Shown piece by piece: positions 34,061 through 45,421 of a stretch of DNA of 64,000 nucleotides. Within the stretch, counting starts at the first letter, position 1, and every line of letters begins with the position of its first letter. A program made the position numbers and the translations under genes. Below the pieces are notes generated by a model. It was not told the DNA's origin. It did not search any database and saw nothing but the letters and a program-made list of their open reading frames with translations. Origin of the DNA: Oscillibacter sp. GTDB taxonomy: Bacteria > Bacillota > Clostridia > Oscillospirales > Oscillospiraceae. The stretch lies in contig JALCRR010000003.1 of assembly GCA_022652815.1 (NCBI GenBank), positions 1 through 64,000 of the forward strand, in the 5' to 3' direction.

Positions 34061-34090
34061 AAACCCGTATCCGTATGGATACGGGTTTTT
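34061..34090 (+). terminator. Terminator of rpmE
   Basis: AAACCCGTATCC-GTAT-GGATACGGGTTT followed by TTCTTTTCTTTT. Confidence 0.88.
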
Positions 34091-34149
34091 CTTTTCTTTT
34101 ACGGCGGGATGGAATATAATAGGGGAAAATGAATTCCAAGGAGAAGCCT

Positions 34150-34779
34150 ATGGAACAGCTGCATCAGCTGCCCTTTGATGTTCCGTTCCGGAATCAATAT
34201 GTTTGTGCAGAGAATTACCGCGCCGAGGGCTACCACTCCTTGGAAGAGGGACTCTTCTGGGCGGAGCGCAGCTGCGGAATTGCATCGGTGCGCATGGTGA
34301 TTGACGCGATTCGCGCCCTGCACGGACTTCCGGTATGCCCCTGCCAGGCGGAGGTGCTTCGCCGAGGACTGGAACTGGAAGCCTATCAGAAGGGCGTGGG
34401 TTGGATTCACCGGGGGCTCGTCGAACTGGCTGCGGAGTACGGCATTTCCGGCGAATGTCGACGGGGAGGAACAACGAAGGACGTCTGCGACGAGATTGAA
34501 CATGGAAACGTCTGCATTGTGTCGGTTTCACCGCATTTTAGCGGTGGGCTGCCGCGAGAGGACGGAACTCCGACGCCTCGAGGCGGACACTTGATCGTTC
34601 CCTACGGCTTCTATACGGAGGAAGGGGAGCTGACGGGACTATTGACCCGCCATCCGGATTGCTTTCCAGAATATATCCAGCCGGAATATTCAGTAAGCAT
34701 TCAGCGGTTTGACGCTTCGTTTTCCGGCAATTACCTGGTATTTGACCCAAAAGGATGTGTTTGCCATGAGAAAGATTGA
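34150..34779 (+). CDS. C39-like papain-fold cysteine peptidase family protein
   Basis: 209 aa. Catalytic-type Cys in AERSCGIASVRMVIDA, His in PRGGHLIVPYGFY and Asp in YLVFDPKG form the order expected of peptidase C39-like (DUF3335-type) proteins. No signal peptide or ABC domain is present, so it is probably cytosolic rather than a bacteriocin exporter. Start at 34150 follows AAGGAG with a 6-base gap; an ATG at 34129 is alternative. Its 3' end overlaps the flavin reductase-like gene by 14 bases. Substrate unknown. Confidence 0.75.
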   Translation: MEQLHQLPFDVPFRNQYVCAENYRAEGYHSLEEGLFWAERSCGIASVRMVIDAIRALHGLPVCPCQAEVLRRGLELEAYQKGVGWIHRGLVELAAEYGISGECRRGGTTKDVCDEIEHGNVCIVSVSPHFSGGLPREDGTPTPRGGHLIVPYGFYTEEGELTGLLTRHPDCFPEYIQPEYSVSIQRFDASFSGNYLVFDPKGCVCHEKD

Positions 34780-35263
34780 TCTCACTGCCCTAACACCGGA
34801 GGTTTTCTCCGTCTTTGGGACAAACAACGCACTTCTAACTGCGGGAGATCGGACAGCGTGCAATACGATGACCGTTGGTTGGTGCGGGCTGGGACGGATG
34901 TGGAATCTGCCGTCCTGTACGGTCTACGTGCGGCCTGAACGCTATACCTATCAGTTTATGGAGAATCACGACTATTTCACGGTGGCGGTGCTTGCTCTTG
35001 CCGATCACGATAAAATGAAGCTCTGCGGCAGCGCAAGCGGCCGGGATCTTGACAAATTCAAGGCCTGCGGAATGACCGCGCAGTATGGGCTGCATGACGC
35101 GCCGTTTCCCGCCGAGGCGGAATGGGCGCTGGTGTGCAAAAAACGCTACGCCCAGGATTTGAAGCCGGAATTTGCCTTGGATGAGCGAATCAACGCATTT
35201 TATCAGGGCGAGGGCTGGCACAGAATGTATATCGGCGAGGTCGTAGAGACCTACGTAAAATAA
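34766..35263 (+). CDS. Flavin reductase-like FMN-binding protein
   Basis: 165 aa with the split-barrel flavin reductase fold: NTMTVGWCGLGRMWNLPSCT (FMN phosphate region) and TVYVRPERYTYQFMENHDYF, followed by CGSASGRDLDKF. Proteins of this group bind FMN and reduce flavins or serve as small oxidoreductases. The start at 34766 lies within the preceding gene, showing coupling. hflX follows 17 bases later. The partner or substrate cannot be named. Confidence 0.85.
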   Translation: MRKIDLTALTPEVFSVFGTNNALLTAGDRTACNTMTVGWCGLGRMWNLPSCTVYVRPERYTYQFMENHDYFTVAVLALADHDKMKLCGSASGRDLDKFKACGMTAQYGLHDAPFPAEAEWALVCKKRYAQDLKPEFALDERINAFYQGEGWHRMYIGEVVETYVK

Positions 35264-35280
35264 CAAGAATTCGAGGCTTT

Positions 35281-36564
35281 ATGGAACAGACTGAAACAAT
35301 ACGAAATAAAGTGGTGCTGGTCGGACTTGCGTCTCCGGTACTCAAACGCGATGAAAACGCAGACGAAACCAGCATGGAGGAACTTGCCGCCCTGGTGGAA
35401 ACCGCCGGCGGCGAAGCTGTGGGCACGGTCCTGCAAAACCGGGACAAGCCGGACCCCCGCTGCTTTATCGGCGAGGGTAAGGTGGCCGAAGTGCAGCTTT
35501 ACTGCGAAAACCTCGGCGCGGACATGGTGATTTTCGACAACGACCTGTCACCATCCCAGCAGCGTGTATTGACGCAGATGCTGGGCGTGCAGGTGTTGGA
35601 TCGCTGCGGCCTAATTCTGGACATTTTTGCCCAGCGGGCCAAAACCAAGGAAGGCCGACTGCAAGTGGAGCTGGCGCAGTATCAGTATTTACTGCCCCGG
35701 CTGACCGGCATGTGGACCCATTTGGAGCGGCAGGGCGGTACCAGCGGCAAGGGCGCCATCGGCTCCAAGGGCCCCGGTGAAACCCAGCTGGAAACGGACC
35801 GCCGGATCATCCACAAGAAAATCGACAAGCTGCGCGGCGATCTGGAGGACGTGCGCCGGGTGCGGGGCACGCAGCGCCAGATGCGCCGGAAAAACGAGGT
35901 GCCGGTGGTTGCCATCGTGGGCTATACCAACGCGGGCAAGTCAACGCTGCTGAATCTGCTCACCGATGCGGGAATTCCGGCCAACAACCGACTGTTTGAT
36001 ACGCTGGACACCACCTCCCGTCTTTTGACGGTCAGCGATACGCTGGACGTGGTGCTTTCCGACACGGTCGGCTTCATCCGCAAGCTGCCCCACCAGCTGG
36101 TGGAGGCATTCAAGGCAACGCTGGAAGAGCTGGAATACGCAGACCTTCTCATTCACGTAATCGACATTTCCAATCCCGAATGGCAGACCCAGCAGGAGGT
36201 TGTGGACAATCTGATTACCGAGCTGGGGGCTGACAAACTGCCCCGGCTGGAAGTATTCAACAAGTGCGATCTGGCCGGCGGGGAAATCATGCCCCGGGGC
36301 GAGGACATTGTCTGCATCTCCGCCAAAACCGGCGAGGGCGTGGACGAGCTTTTGAAGAAAATCGACCGGCATCTGGACAAGGGCGCCAAGCGCGTTACGC
36401 TGCACATCCCCTACGACAAGGGCGGATTGCTTGACATGCTTTACCGGGAGGCGAAGGTGGAGAGCGTGAATTATACGGAGACCACTGACGTGGTGGCCGT
36501 CTGCACCCCCAAGGTTTTGGGACAGGTGCAGCCCTATGTAGAAGAGCCGGAAAAAGAGGACTAA
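35281..36564 (+). CDS. hflX: GTPase HflX
   Basis: 427-aa ribosome-associated GTPase that splits stalled or hibernating ribosomes. N-terminal HflX domain (CFIGEGKVAEV, DNDLSPSQQRVL, LDIFAQRAKTKEGRLQVELA), a coiled-coil with GGTSGKGAIGSKGPGETQLE, then the G domain: G1 VGYTNAGKST, G3 DTVGFIRKLP, G4 NKCD, G5 ISAKTG. Length is normal. It follows the flavin reductase gene and precedes a GNAT gene by 3 bases. Confidence 0.95.
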   Translation: MEQTETIRNKVVLVGLASPVLKRDENADETSMEELAALVETAGGEAVGTVLQNRDKPDPRCFIGEGKVAEVQLYCENLGADMVIFDNDLSPSQQRVLTQMLGVQVLDRCGLILDIFAQRAKTKEGRLQVELAQYQYLLPRLTGMWTHLERQGGTSGKGAIGSKGPGETQLETDRRIIHKKIDKLRGDLEDVRRVRGTQRQMRRKNEVPVVAIVGYTNAGKSTLLNLLTDAGIPANNRLFDTLDTTSRLLTVSDTLDVVLSDTVGFIRKLPHQLVEAFKATLEELEYADLLIHVIDISNPEWQTQQEVVDNLITELGADKLPRLEVFNKCDLAGGEIMPRGEDIVCISAKTGEGVDELLKKIDRHLDKGAKRVTLHIPYDKGGLLDMLYREAKVESVNYTETTDVVAVCTPKVLGQVQPYVEEPEKED

Positions 36565-36567
36565 AAA

Positions 36568-37122
36568 ATGGACACGATTGAAACGTCGCGGCTGATTTTG
36601 CGGCCGTTTACCATGGAGGACGCCGCAGACGTCTACGACTATGCCAAAGACCCCCGAGTGGGCCCTATTGCCGGCTGGCCGGCGCATCAAAGCATCGAGG
36701 AGAGCCGGACAATCATTCAAACGGTCTTTGCTTCAGACGGTGTGGCTGCCATAACGCTGAAGGAAAACGGGCGTGTGGTGGGATCGGTGGGCTTTGTAGA
36801 CCGCTATCCCGCAGGGAAAATTGTGGGCTGTCCCGATAATGAGATCGGCTACGGACTGCACCCGGGTTACTGGGGGCAGGGGCTTGTGCCCGAAGCGGTG
36901 GAGGCCATGCTCCGTTGGGGCTTTGAAAGCCGCGGCTATCGCCGCATCTGGTGCGGCCATTACGCGGGAAACTGGCGCTCTGCCCGGGTCATCAACAAGT
37001 GCGGCTTTCATTATCAGTTTGCTGTAACCGAATACGTGGCTGCGATGGATGAGAGACGGCGGTCATACGAATATGTGCAAACAGCGGAGGAATGGCGTGA
37101 GCGGATATCTGGTACCGTTTGA
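36568..37122 (+). CDS. GNAT-family N-acetyltransferase (RimJ/RimL-like)
   Basis: 184 aa. Starts TSRLILRPFTMEDAADVYDY, a RimJ/RimL-type N-terminus, with the acetyl-CoA loop around EIGYGLHPGYWGQGLVPEAV and the NWRSARVINKCGFHYQ block near the end. RBS AGAGGA. It begins 3 bases after hflX and overlaps the next gene by 26 bases. The acetylated substrate (protein N-terminus, antibiotic or metabolite) is unknown. Confidence 0.9.
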   Translation: MDTIETSRLILRPFTMEDAADVYDYAKDPRVGPIAGWPAHQSIEESRTIIQTVFASDGVAAITLKENGRVVGSVGFVDRYPAGKIVGCPDNEIGYGLHPGYWGQGLVPEAVEAMLRWGFESRGYRRIWCGHYAGNWRSARVINKCGFHYQFAVTEYVAAMDERRRSYEYVQTAEEWRERISGTV

Positions 37123-37732
37123 AACGGCGGAAAGTGAATTTACGGAAAAGCGCTCCCGCTTTATCAGCCACCTTTGGCGGGTAGAGAGCGAGGAGGAGGC
37201 ACGCGGACGCATCGAGGAGATGAAAAAGCGGTATTACGATGCGCGACACAACTGCTGGTGCTACGTGATCCGGGACGGCGCCGTGCGTTATTCCGACGAT
37301 GGAGAACCGCAGGGAACGGCAGGACAGCCGATGCTGAACGTATTTACGCGGACGGGAGTTGAAAATGTCTGCTGCGTGGTAACGCGATACTTCGGCGGCG
37401 TGCTGCTGGGCGCCGGCGGACTGACCCGGGCATATTCCAAGGGAGCAAGAGACGTTCTGACCGCATCCGGCGTCTGCCGAGTTTCCACCTGGACGCTTTG
37501 GAACGTGCCCTGCACGTACCCGCTGCTGGAACGGGTGAAGCTGGAAGTTTCCGCCGCAGGCGGCAGTGTCCGGGACGCGGAGTACGGCGCACAAATCGTG
37601 CTGCACGCGGCCTTTACAGGCGACGGTGCGGAAAATTTCTCCCGGCGGTTGACAGAGCTTTCCGCCGGCGGCCTTGCCATGACGGCAGCTGGGGAAGAGT
37701 TAATGCCCGGAGCCAGGGAAGAAGCGCCGTAA
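37097..37732 (+). CDS. YigZ/IMPACT-family protein
   Basis: 211 aa, GTG start with GGAGG 6 bases upstream, inside the end of the GNAT gene. N-terminal UPF0029 domain: EKRSRFISHLWRVESEEEA, HNCWCYVIRDG, YSDDGEPQGTAGQPML and the glycine-rich YFGGVLLGAGGLTRAYS; the C-terminal part is a DUF1949-like ferredoxin fold. Eukaryotic IMPACT controls translation through Gcn1/Gcn2; the bacterial role is unclear. An upstream ATG at 37049 lacks a binding site. Confidence 0.9.
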   Translation: MSGYLVPFETAESEFTEKRSRFISHLWRVESEEEARGRIEEMKKRYYDARHNCWCYVIRDGAVRYSDDGEPQGTAGQPMLNVFTRTGVENVCCVVTRYFGGVLLGAGGLTRAYSKGARDVLTASGVCRVSTWTLWNVPCTYPLLERVKLEVSAAGGSVRDAEYGAQIVLHAAFTGDGAENFSRRLTELSAGGLAMTAAGEELMPGAREEAP

Positions 37733-37740
37733 AACAGAAC

Positions 37741-37772
37741 AAAAAAGCGCCGTGCATTGCACGGCGCTTTTA
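37741..37772. terminator. Bidirectional terminator between YigZ and DivIVA-like genes
   Basis: AAAAGCGCCGTGC-ATT-GCACGGCGCTTTT with A and T tracts on the two sides. Confidence 0.85.
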
Positions 37773-37782
37773 CAGTTCTTGT

Positions 37783-38391
37783 TTATTCGGATTTCTGCTT
37801 GTTTAGGGCACCTTCCAGCTCGCTTAGCTCCGTACCGACTTGATCCAGTGCGCGGGGAAGTTGGGTGAGGTTGACCTCCACCTTGCGCAGCTCACCGGTC
37901 ACATAACCGGAGGTCGCGTTAAAGGAAGTAACCAAATCTTGATACTTCGCCCGAAAATCGGCAACAAGGCGGGTGAGACGGGCGTTGGTGTCGTTTTCCA
38001 GGTCAGCGGCGCGCTTGCGCGCTTCGCATTCGATGTCGCCGATGCGGGTGCGGAACTCCCGATAAGCCTCGGCATCCGGCTGGAGCGCTTGAACCTCGGC
38101 GGAAAGGCGCTCTACCTCGGAGGGGAGGTCCTTCAGAGAATCGGCTTGAGCCTGCGCACGGGAGAAATCCGACCGCAGCGTTTCGGCCTCGGAGCGTACA
38201 GAGTCGAGCTGCTGCGTGGTTGCGGCGAGCTGCTGCTCCAGCGCCTGCTTTTCACTTTGAAGTGCGTCATACTGCTTTTGCAGAGTTTCCAGGGCATCGG
38301 TATGCTCCTTGGAGGTTTTTTCAATGTAGGAAATGACATCCTGCTTATCAAAGCCGCCAAAGGCGACATTCTTAAAGGTATTGCTTTCCAT
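37783..38391 (-). CDS. DivIVA-like coiled-coil protein
   Basis: 202 aa. N-terminal FKNVAFGGFDKQDVISYIEK is the membrane-binding DivIVA/GpsB-type start, followed by a long coiled coil (about residues 30-115, rich in Glu, Gln, Leu and Ala) and a second helical part to the C-terminus. Such proteins gather at curved membrane and organise division, growth or sporulation. Start at 38391 is set by the conserved N-terminus with GGGTGGA upstream; the frame runs further back through the antisense of tRNA-Arg, which is an artefact. Transcribed away from the tRNA. Confidence 0.82.
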   Translation of the reverse strand: MESNTFKNVAFGGFDKQDVISYIEKTSKEHTDALETLQKQYDALQSEKQALEQQLAATTQQLDSVRSEAETLRSDFSRAQAQADSLKDLPSEVERLSAEVQALQPDAEAYREFRTRIGDIECEARKRAADLENDTNARLTRLVADFRAKYQDLVTSFNATSGYVTGELRKVEVNLTQLPRALDQVGTELSELEGALNKQKSE

Positions 38392-38491
38392 GGATTTCCA
38401 CCCGCCCCTTCTTGATATTCTTCGACATTTTATCATAGTTTGCGCCGATTGACAAGAGCAGGAAAAACTCCAAAAAAACTTAAAAAAACAC

Positions 38492-38520
38492 TTGCAATTC
38501 AGAAAATGCTGTGCTAGTAT
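38492..38520 (+). promoter_or_regulatory. Promoter of tRNA-Arg
   Basis: TTGCAA (38492-38497), 17 bases, TAGTAT (38515-38520), 24 bases before the tRNA. Confidence 0.7.
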
Positions 38521-38544
38521 ATAAAAGCTGTCTGTGAGAGACAT

Positions 38545-38621
38545 GCGCCAATAGCTCAGCTGGATAGAGCGTCTGGCTACGGACCAGAAGGCCGGGGGTT
38601 CGAATCCCTCTTGGCGTACCA
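38545..38621 (+). tRNA. tRNA-Arg (anticodon ACG)
   Basis: 77 bases with encoded CCA. Acceptor GCGCCAA/TTGGCGT, D arm GCTC...GAGC, anticodon stem TCTGG/CCAGA with loop CTACGGA (anticodon ACG), T arm GGGGG-TTCGAAT-CCCTC, discriminator A. A34 is expected to be deaminated to inosine by TadA so that it reads CGU, CGC and CGA. Confidence 0.96.
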
Positions 38622-38662
38622 AGCCTCTTGGAGTTTAAAACTCCAAGAGGCTTTCTTTTTTT
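38622..38662 (+). terminator. Terminator of tRNA-Arg
   Basis: AGCCTCTTGGAGTTT pairs with AAACTCCAAGAGGCT and is followed by TTCTTTTTTT. Confidence 0.88.
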
Positions 38663-38812
38663 ATTCGTATGTTTTCCAGTAAAAAGGAGAAAATGGAAGG
38701 GAAGAATTTTATATCATCGTAAACGATTACTTTTGTAAGTCCAGTAATTCACGAAAATCGATTAACTTCTTTGTGCAAAAGGGAAAATTCGGCATTCTCC
38801 ACGAATGATTCC

Positions 38813-38841
38813 TTGCAAACGAGATGCCGTTATTATATAAT
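38813..38841 (+). promoter_or_regulatory. Promoter of the V-type ATPase operon
   Basis: TTGCAA (38813-38818), 17 bases, TATAAT (38836-38841), 57 bases before the first gene. Confidence 0.75.
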
Positions 38842-38898
38842 GTATGAAAATGAAAGAAAGATGTGAAATTTGTTCTTTTCAGAGAGAAGGTGAGAAAA

Positions 38899-39210
38899 AT
38901 GTCCTTGGAAGCCGTTGAAAAAGTCGCCGAAACCGAACAGAAAAACAAAGAGCGCAGGACTGCCGCAGCACTGGAAGCCAAAGAGCTTTTGGCAGGTGCA
39001 CAAAAGGATGGTCTTGCGCTTTTAAGCGCTGTGCGGGAAAAAGCGAAAAAGGAAAATAAGGAGCGGCTCCGCCAGGCGGAGGATCGCGGAAACAAGCGTG
39101 CTGAGGCACTTCGAGAAGAAGCACAGCACAATGCAGACGCTCTGCGCACGGAAGCAAAGGCACATTTGACAGAGGCGGCGGAACAGATTGTCGGAAGGGT
39201 CGTGAAATAA
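38899..39210 (+). CDS. ntpH: V/A-type ATP synthase subunit H (G-type peripheral stalk)
   Basis: 103-aa, highly charged, almost wholly helical protein (Ala, Glu, Lys, Arg) that would pair with subunit E in the peripheral stalk. The start at 38899 follows GAAGGTGA; an ATG 12 codons upstream lacks a site. Identity rests on its place directly before subunit I and on its coiled-coil character and length, since subunit H/G sequences are poorly conserved. First gene of the nine-gene operon. Confidence 0.8.
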   Translation: MSLEAVEKVAETEQKNKERRTAAALEAKELLAGAQKDGLALLSAVREKAKKENKERLRQAEDRGNKRAEALREEAQHNADALRTEAKAHLTEAAEQIVGRVVK

Positions 39211-39211
39211 A

Positions 39212-41646
<2,435 letters not shown>

Positions 41647-41668
41647 CCCCACAGAAAGGGGAACCATT

Positions 41669-42262
41669 ATGAACGGTATCGAAAAAATTACGCAGCGCAT
41701 TGACGCGCAGGCACAGGCGGAGATCGATCAGATTTTGGCCCAGGCCCGCGAAGATGCGGCGCAGGTGACAGCACGCTATCAAGCGCAGGCGGATCGTGAG
41801 TCTGCTGACCTAAAAGCCCGCGGCGAAAAGGCTGCGGCAGAGCGGGAAGAGCGCATGGTCAGCGTGGCGGAGCTGGAAGCGAGAAAGACGACGCTGGCAG
41901 CCAAGCAGGAGATGGTGGAGCAGGCATTTGCTCTGGCACTCGAGAAGCTGTGCGCACTTCCGGACGAGCAGTACACAAAAACGGTGGCTGGCCTTCTTGC
42001 AAAAGCGGCTCCCGATGGAAAAGGCTCCGTCATTTTTGCGAAGGCACAGCGGGAACGCATTGGCGCCGCCGCCGTATCGGAAGCCAACCGGCTGCTGGGA
42101 GAGAAGGGGAAGCTGACGCTTTCCAATGAGACCCGGGAGCTTCGCGGAGGCTTTATCCTGGTGAACGGCGATGTGGAGGTCAACGGCTCCTTTGAGACGC
42201 TGGTCCGCCTGCAGAAAGGCACCATGGCCGGGGAGACTGCAAAGCTGCTGTTCCGGTCTTAA
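41669..42262 (+). CDS. ntpE: V/A-type ATP synthase subunit E
   Basis: 197 aa peripheral-stalk subunit. Long charged N-terminal helix (residues about 5-85) and a small globular C-terminal domain with LRGGFILVNGDVEVNGSFET, the conserved end of subunit E. AAAGGGG precedes the ATG. Forms the stalk with subunit H and holds the A3B3 head still against subunit I. Confidence 0.92.
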   Translation: MNGIEKITQRIDAQAQAEIDQILAQAREDAAQVTARYQAQADRESADLKARGEKAAAEREERMVSVAELEARKTTLAAKQEMVEQAFALALEKLCALPDEQYTKTVAGLLAKAAPDGKGSVIFAKAQRERIGAAAVSEANRLLGEKGKLTLSNETRELRGGFILVNGDVEVNGSFETLVRLQKGTMAGETAKLLFRS

Positions 42263-42280
42263 GAGCAAGGAGGAACGATC

Positions 42281-43285
42281 TTGTCCAAAAAAATCAAGGA
42301 CACAGATTATCTGGCAATCTCCGCCCGGATCAAGGCCATGGAAACAGGCCTTCTGACAGGGGAGCGGATGGAGCAGATGCTCGCCGCCCGCTCTGATGAG
42401 GAAATCATGCGGGTGCTGCAGGAATGCGGCTATCCCGACTTTTCCCTTGATCGACCGGAGGAGATGGACGCGGCGCTTTCCAAAGCCCGGGAGGAAACCC
42501 TTCTGGACCTGGGCGGCAGCGCTCCGGACGCCGGATATCTGGATGTCTTTCAACTGAAATATGACTACCACAATGTCAAGGCACTGCTGAAGGCAAAAGC
42601 CGTGGGCGCAGACGCAGCCTCCATGCTGATGGATCTGGGGCGCGTTCCTGTGAGTGAGCTTCAAGAAGCACTGGACAGCGGCGAGGATGCAAGCCTTCCC
42701 ACCATGCTGGCGCAAGCCGCAGCGGAGGCGAAGGAAGTGCTGGAAACCACCCGTGACCCCCAGCTTTCCGATTTCGTGCTGGATCGCTGGTATTACAAGG
42801 ATTTGATGGCGGCTGCCCGGAAAACCGGGAGCAGCTTTCTCACGGGCTATGTCCGTGCGTCCATTGACGCGGCAAACCTGCGCTCACTGGTGCGGACGCT
42901 GCGCATGGGTCGGGACGCCGACTTCTTGAAGGGCGTTTTGTTCGAGGGCGGAGACATAGCCGCCGACTCGGTTGCGCAGGTGGCTGCCAGCGTAGGCAGC
43001 GGTCTTGCGGAATTGTACGCATCCACAGATTTGAAAGCGGCGGCGGAATCCGGCGCGAAAGCCCTCGACGGCGGAAGCCTAACGGAGTTTGAAAAGCTCT
43101 GCGATGACGCAGTCAGCGCCTATCTTGCCGGCGCACAGCTCGTTCCCTTTGGCGAGGCACCTCTGGTGGGGTATCTGGCTGCACGGGAGACGGAGTACAC
43201 CAACCTGCGGATTATCCTGCTGGGCCGCAAGGCGGGGCTTTCTGCCGACGTGATTCGCTCCCGCTTGCGCGAGAGCTATGTGTAA
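42281..43285 (+). CDS. ntpC: V/A-type ATP synthase subunit C
   Basis: 334 aa (V-ATPase d/C type), wholly helical funnel that couples the central shaft to the K ring. Start is TTG at 42281 with AAGGAGG 6 bases upstream. Recognised by DTDYLAISARIKAMETGLLT at the N-terminus, DVFQLKYDYHNVKALLKAKA and the late LVGYLAARETEYTNLRIILL block. Confidence 0.92.
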   Translation: MSKKIKDTDYLAISARIKAMETGLLTGERMEQMLAARSDEEIMRVLQECGYPDFSLDRPEEMDAALSKAREETLLDLGGSAPDAGYLDVFQLKYDYHNVKALLKAKAVGADAASMLMDLGRVPVSELQEALDSGEDASLPTMLAQAAAEAKEVLETTRDPQLSDFVLDRWYYKDLMAAARKTGSSFLTGYVRASIDAANLRSLVRTLRMGRDADFLKGVLFEGGDIAADSVAQVAASVGSGLAELYASTDLKAAAESGAKALDGGSLTEFEKLCDDAVSAYLAGAQLVPFGEAPLVGYLAARETEYTNLRIILLGRKAGLSADVIRSRLRESYV

Positions 43286-43300
43286 GGCGGTGCGAAAATA

Positions 43301-43621
43301 ATGGCTGTTACAACCTATAAAATTGCAGTCGTGGGTGACTGGCAGTCCGTCATGGGCTTCAAAGCTCTGGGACTGAACACGTACCCCGTGACAGATTCCG
43401 AGGAAGCACGGGAGACGATTCACCGGCTTGCCAAAGAGGACTGCGCCGTGATTTACCTAACCGAGCAGCTGGCAGCAAAGCTGGGAGACGTGATCGACCG
43501 GTACAAGGACGAGATGACCCCGGCCATCATTCTGATTCCCGGACGGGAAGGCTCTCTCGGCATCGGAAAGTCCGACATCCAGCGCTCCATCGAGCGGGCT
43601 GTCGGCGCAGATATTCTATAA
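43301..43621 (+). CDS. ntpF: V/A-type ATP synthase subunit F
   Basis: 106 aa. IAVVGDWQSVMGFKALGLNT start and CAVIYLTEQLAAK middle are typical of the Rossmann-like subunit F, which joins D in the rotating shaft. Ribosome binding site is weak (GGCGG). Sits between C and A as expected. Confidence 0.93.
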   Translation: MAVTTYKIAVVGDWQSVMGFKALGLNTYPVTDSEEARETIHRLAKEDCAVIYLTEQLAAKLGDVIDRYKDEMTPAIILIPGREGSLGIGKSDIQRSIERAVGADIL

Positions 43622-43648
43622 ATTTGGACCTGAAAGAAGGTTTTGCAT

Positions 43649-45421
43649 TTGAGCGGAAAAGTTTTAAAGGTATCCGGCCCGCTGGTGGTTGCCACCGGTC
43701 TGCAGGATGCAAATATGTCCGACGTGGTACGTGTCGGCCCGCAGCGTCTGATCGGTGAGATTCTGACGATGAAAGGCGACTCGGCATCTATCCAGGTTTA
43801 CGAGGAGACCTCCGGCCTGGGACCGGGCGCAGAAGTGGTCACAACCGGCGGACCTTTGAGCGTGGAGCTGGGGCCGGGCATGATCGAGGGCATCTACGAC
43901 GGCATCCAGCGTCCGCTGGAGAAGATCGTGGAGAAGGTTGGCTCCTGCATTACCCGCGGTGTGGAAGTTCCCCCGCTGGACGAGGAGAAGAAGTGGGAGT
44001 TTACGCCCGTTGCCAAGGTCGGCGACAAGCTGGCCGGCGGTGATATCATTGGCACGGTGCCGGAGACGGCAGTGGTGCTCCACAAGATCATGGTGCCCCC
44101 GAAAATGAGCGGCACCATCACCAAAATTGCGGAAAAGGGAAGCTACACCATCCGCGAAACTATCGCAGTTTTGACCGATGAGAATGGCAAGGAAAACACC
44201 TTGACAATGACTCAAAAATGGCCGGTTCGTGTGGGACGTCCCTACGAGCACAAGTATCCCCCCAAGCGGCCGCTTTGCTCCGGCCAGCGGATTATTGATA
44301 CGATGTTCCCGATTGCCAAGGGCGGCACGGCTGCCGTTCCCGGACCCTTCGGCTCCGGCAAAACGGTGGTGCAGCATCAGCTGGCCAAGTGGTCGGATGT
44401 GGACATCGTGATCTACATTGGCTGCGGCGAACGCGGCAACGAGATGACCGACGTTCTGCGGGAATTCCCGGAACTGAAGGACCCCCGCACCGGCGAGTCT
44501 CTGATGAAGCGGACCGTGCTGATCGCCAATACCTCCGATATGCCCGTGGCTGCCCGTGAGGCCTCTGTCTACACCGGCATCACCATCGCGGAGTACTTCC
44601 GCGACATGGGCTACGACGTGGCTGTTATCGCCGACTCCACCTCCCGCTGGGCCGAGGCTCTGCGTGAGATGTCCGGTCGACTGGAAGAAATGCCCGGCGA
44701 GGAAGGCTACCCGGCGTACCTTGCCTCCCGTCTGGCGCAGTTCTATGAACGCGCCGGCTCTGTGGAGTGCATTGGCTCCGAGGAACGCCGGGGCAGCTTG
44801 ACCGCTGTCGGCGCTGTTTCTCCTCCGGGCGGCGATTTGTCCGAGCCGGTTTCCCAGGCCACCATGCGGATTGTCAAGGTGTTCTGGGCACTGGATTCCG
44901 CCCTGGCCTACAAGCGGCATTTCCCGGCCATCAACTGGCTGAACTCCTATTCGCTGTATCTGGATTCACTGAAGCCCTGGTATGATGAGAACCTGGGGCC
45001 GGAATTCATGCGTGACCGCGGCAAGGCTATGGGCATTCTGCAAAGCGAAGCCAGCTTGAACGAGATCGTGCAGCTGGTTGGCAAGGACGCACTGTCTCCC
45101 GCCGATCAGCTGACGCTGGAGACGGCTCGCATGATCCGCGAGGACTTTTTGCAGCAGAACGCCTTTACCGACATTGACGGCTACTCCAGCTATGATCGGC
45201 AGAAAAAGCTGCTGTCCATCATTCTGAAGTACGACGAGCTGTGCCGCAGCGCCATCGGCAAGCATGCCGAGACGAAAAAGCTCTTCGGCATTCCTTCCCG
45301 CGAGGCCATCGGCCGCGCCAAGAGCGTGCCGGCGGACGAGTACGAGAAGGCTTATGCGGATATCGAGTCCGCCATGGAGCAGGAAATTGCGGCGGTTGCC
45401 GCAGAGGGGAGTGAGGACTGA
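43649..45421 (+). CDS. ntpA: V/A-type ATP synthase catalytic subunit A
   Basis: 590 aa, normal length. Carries the catalytic Walker [14 protein letters not shown], the long non-homologous region typical of A subunits, and [20 protein letters not shown]. Start is placed at TTG 43649, 8 bases after GAAAGAAGG; the TTG at 43643 is too close to that site. The final TGA shares one base with the ATG of ntpB. Three copies alternate with B in the head and hydrolyse or make ATP. Confidence 0.96.
   Translation: MSGKVLKVSGPLVVATGLQDANMSDVVRVGPQRLIGEILTMKGDSASIQVYEETSGLGPGAEVVTTGGPLSVELGPGMIEGIYDGIQRPLEKIVEKVGSCITRGVEVPPLDEEKKWEFTPVAKVGDKLAGGDIIGTVPETAVVLHKIMVPPKMSGTITKIAEKGSYTIRETIAVLTDENGKENTLTMTQKWPVRVGRPYEHKYPPKRPLCSGQRIIDTMFPIAKGGTAAVPGPFGSGKTVVQHQLAKWSDVDIVIYIGCGERGNEMTDVLREFPELKDPRTGESLMKRTVLIANTSDMPVAAREASVYTGITIAEYFRDMGYDVAVIADSTSRWAEALREMSGRLEEMPGEEGYPAYLASRLAQFYERAGSVECIGSEERRGSLTAVGAVSPPGGDLSEPVSQATMRIVKVFWALDSALAYKRHFPAINWLNSYSLYLDSLKPWYDENLGPEFMRDRGKAMGILQSEASLNEIVQLVGKDALSPADQLTLETARMIREDFLQQNAFTDIDGYSSYDRQKKLLSIILKYDELCRSAIGKHAETKKLFGIPSREAIGRAKSVPADEYEKAYADIESAMEQEIAAVAAEGSED

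Noticed and set aside
38392..38622. N-terminal extension of the DivIVA-like protein reading VRQEGFEPPAFWSV
   Set aside because: It is the antisense translation of tRNA-Arg, a common artefact; the true start is at 38391.
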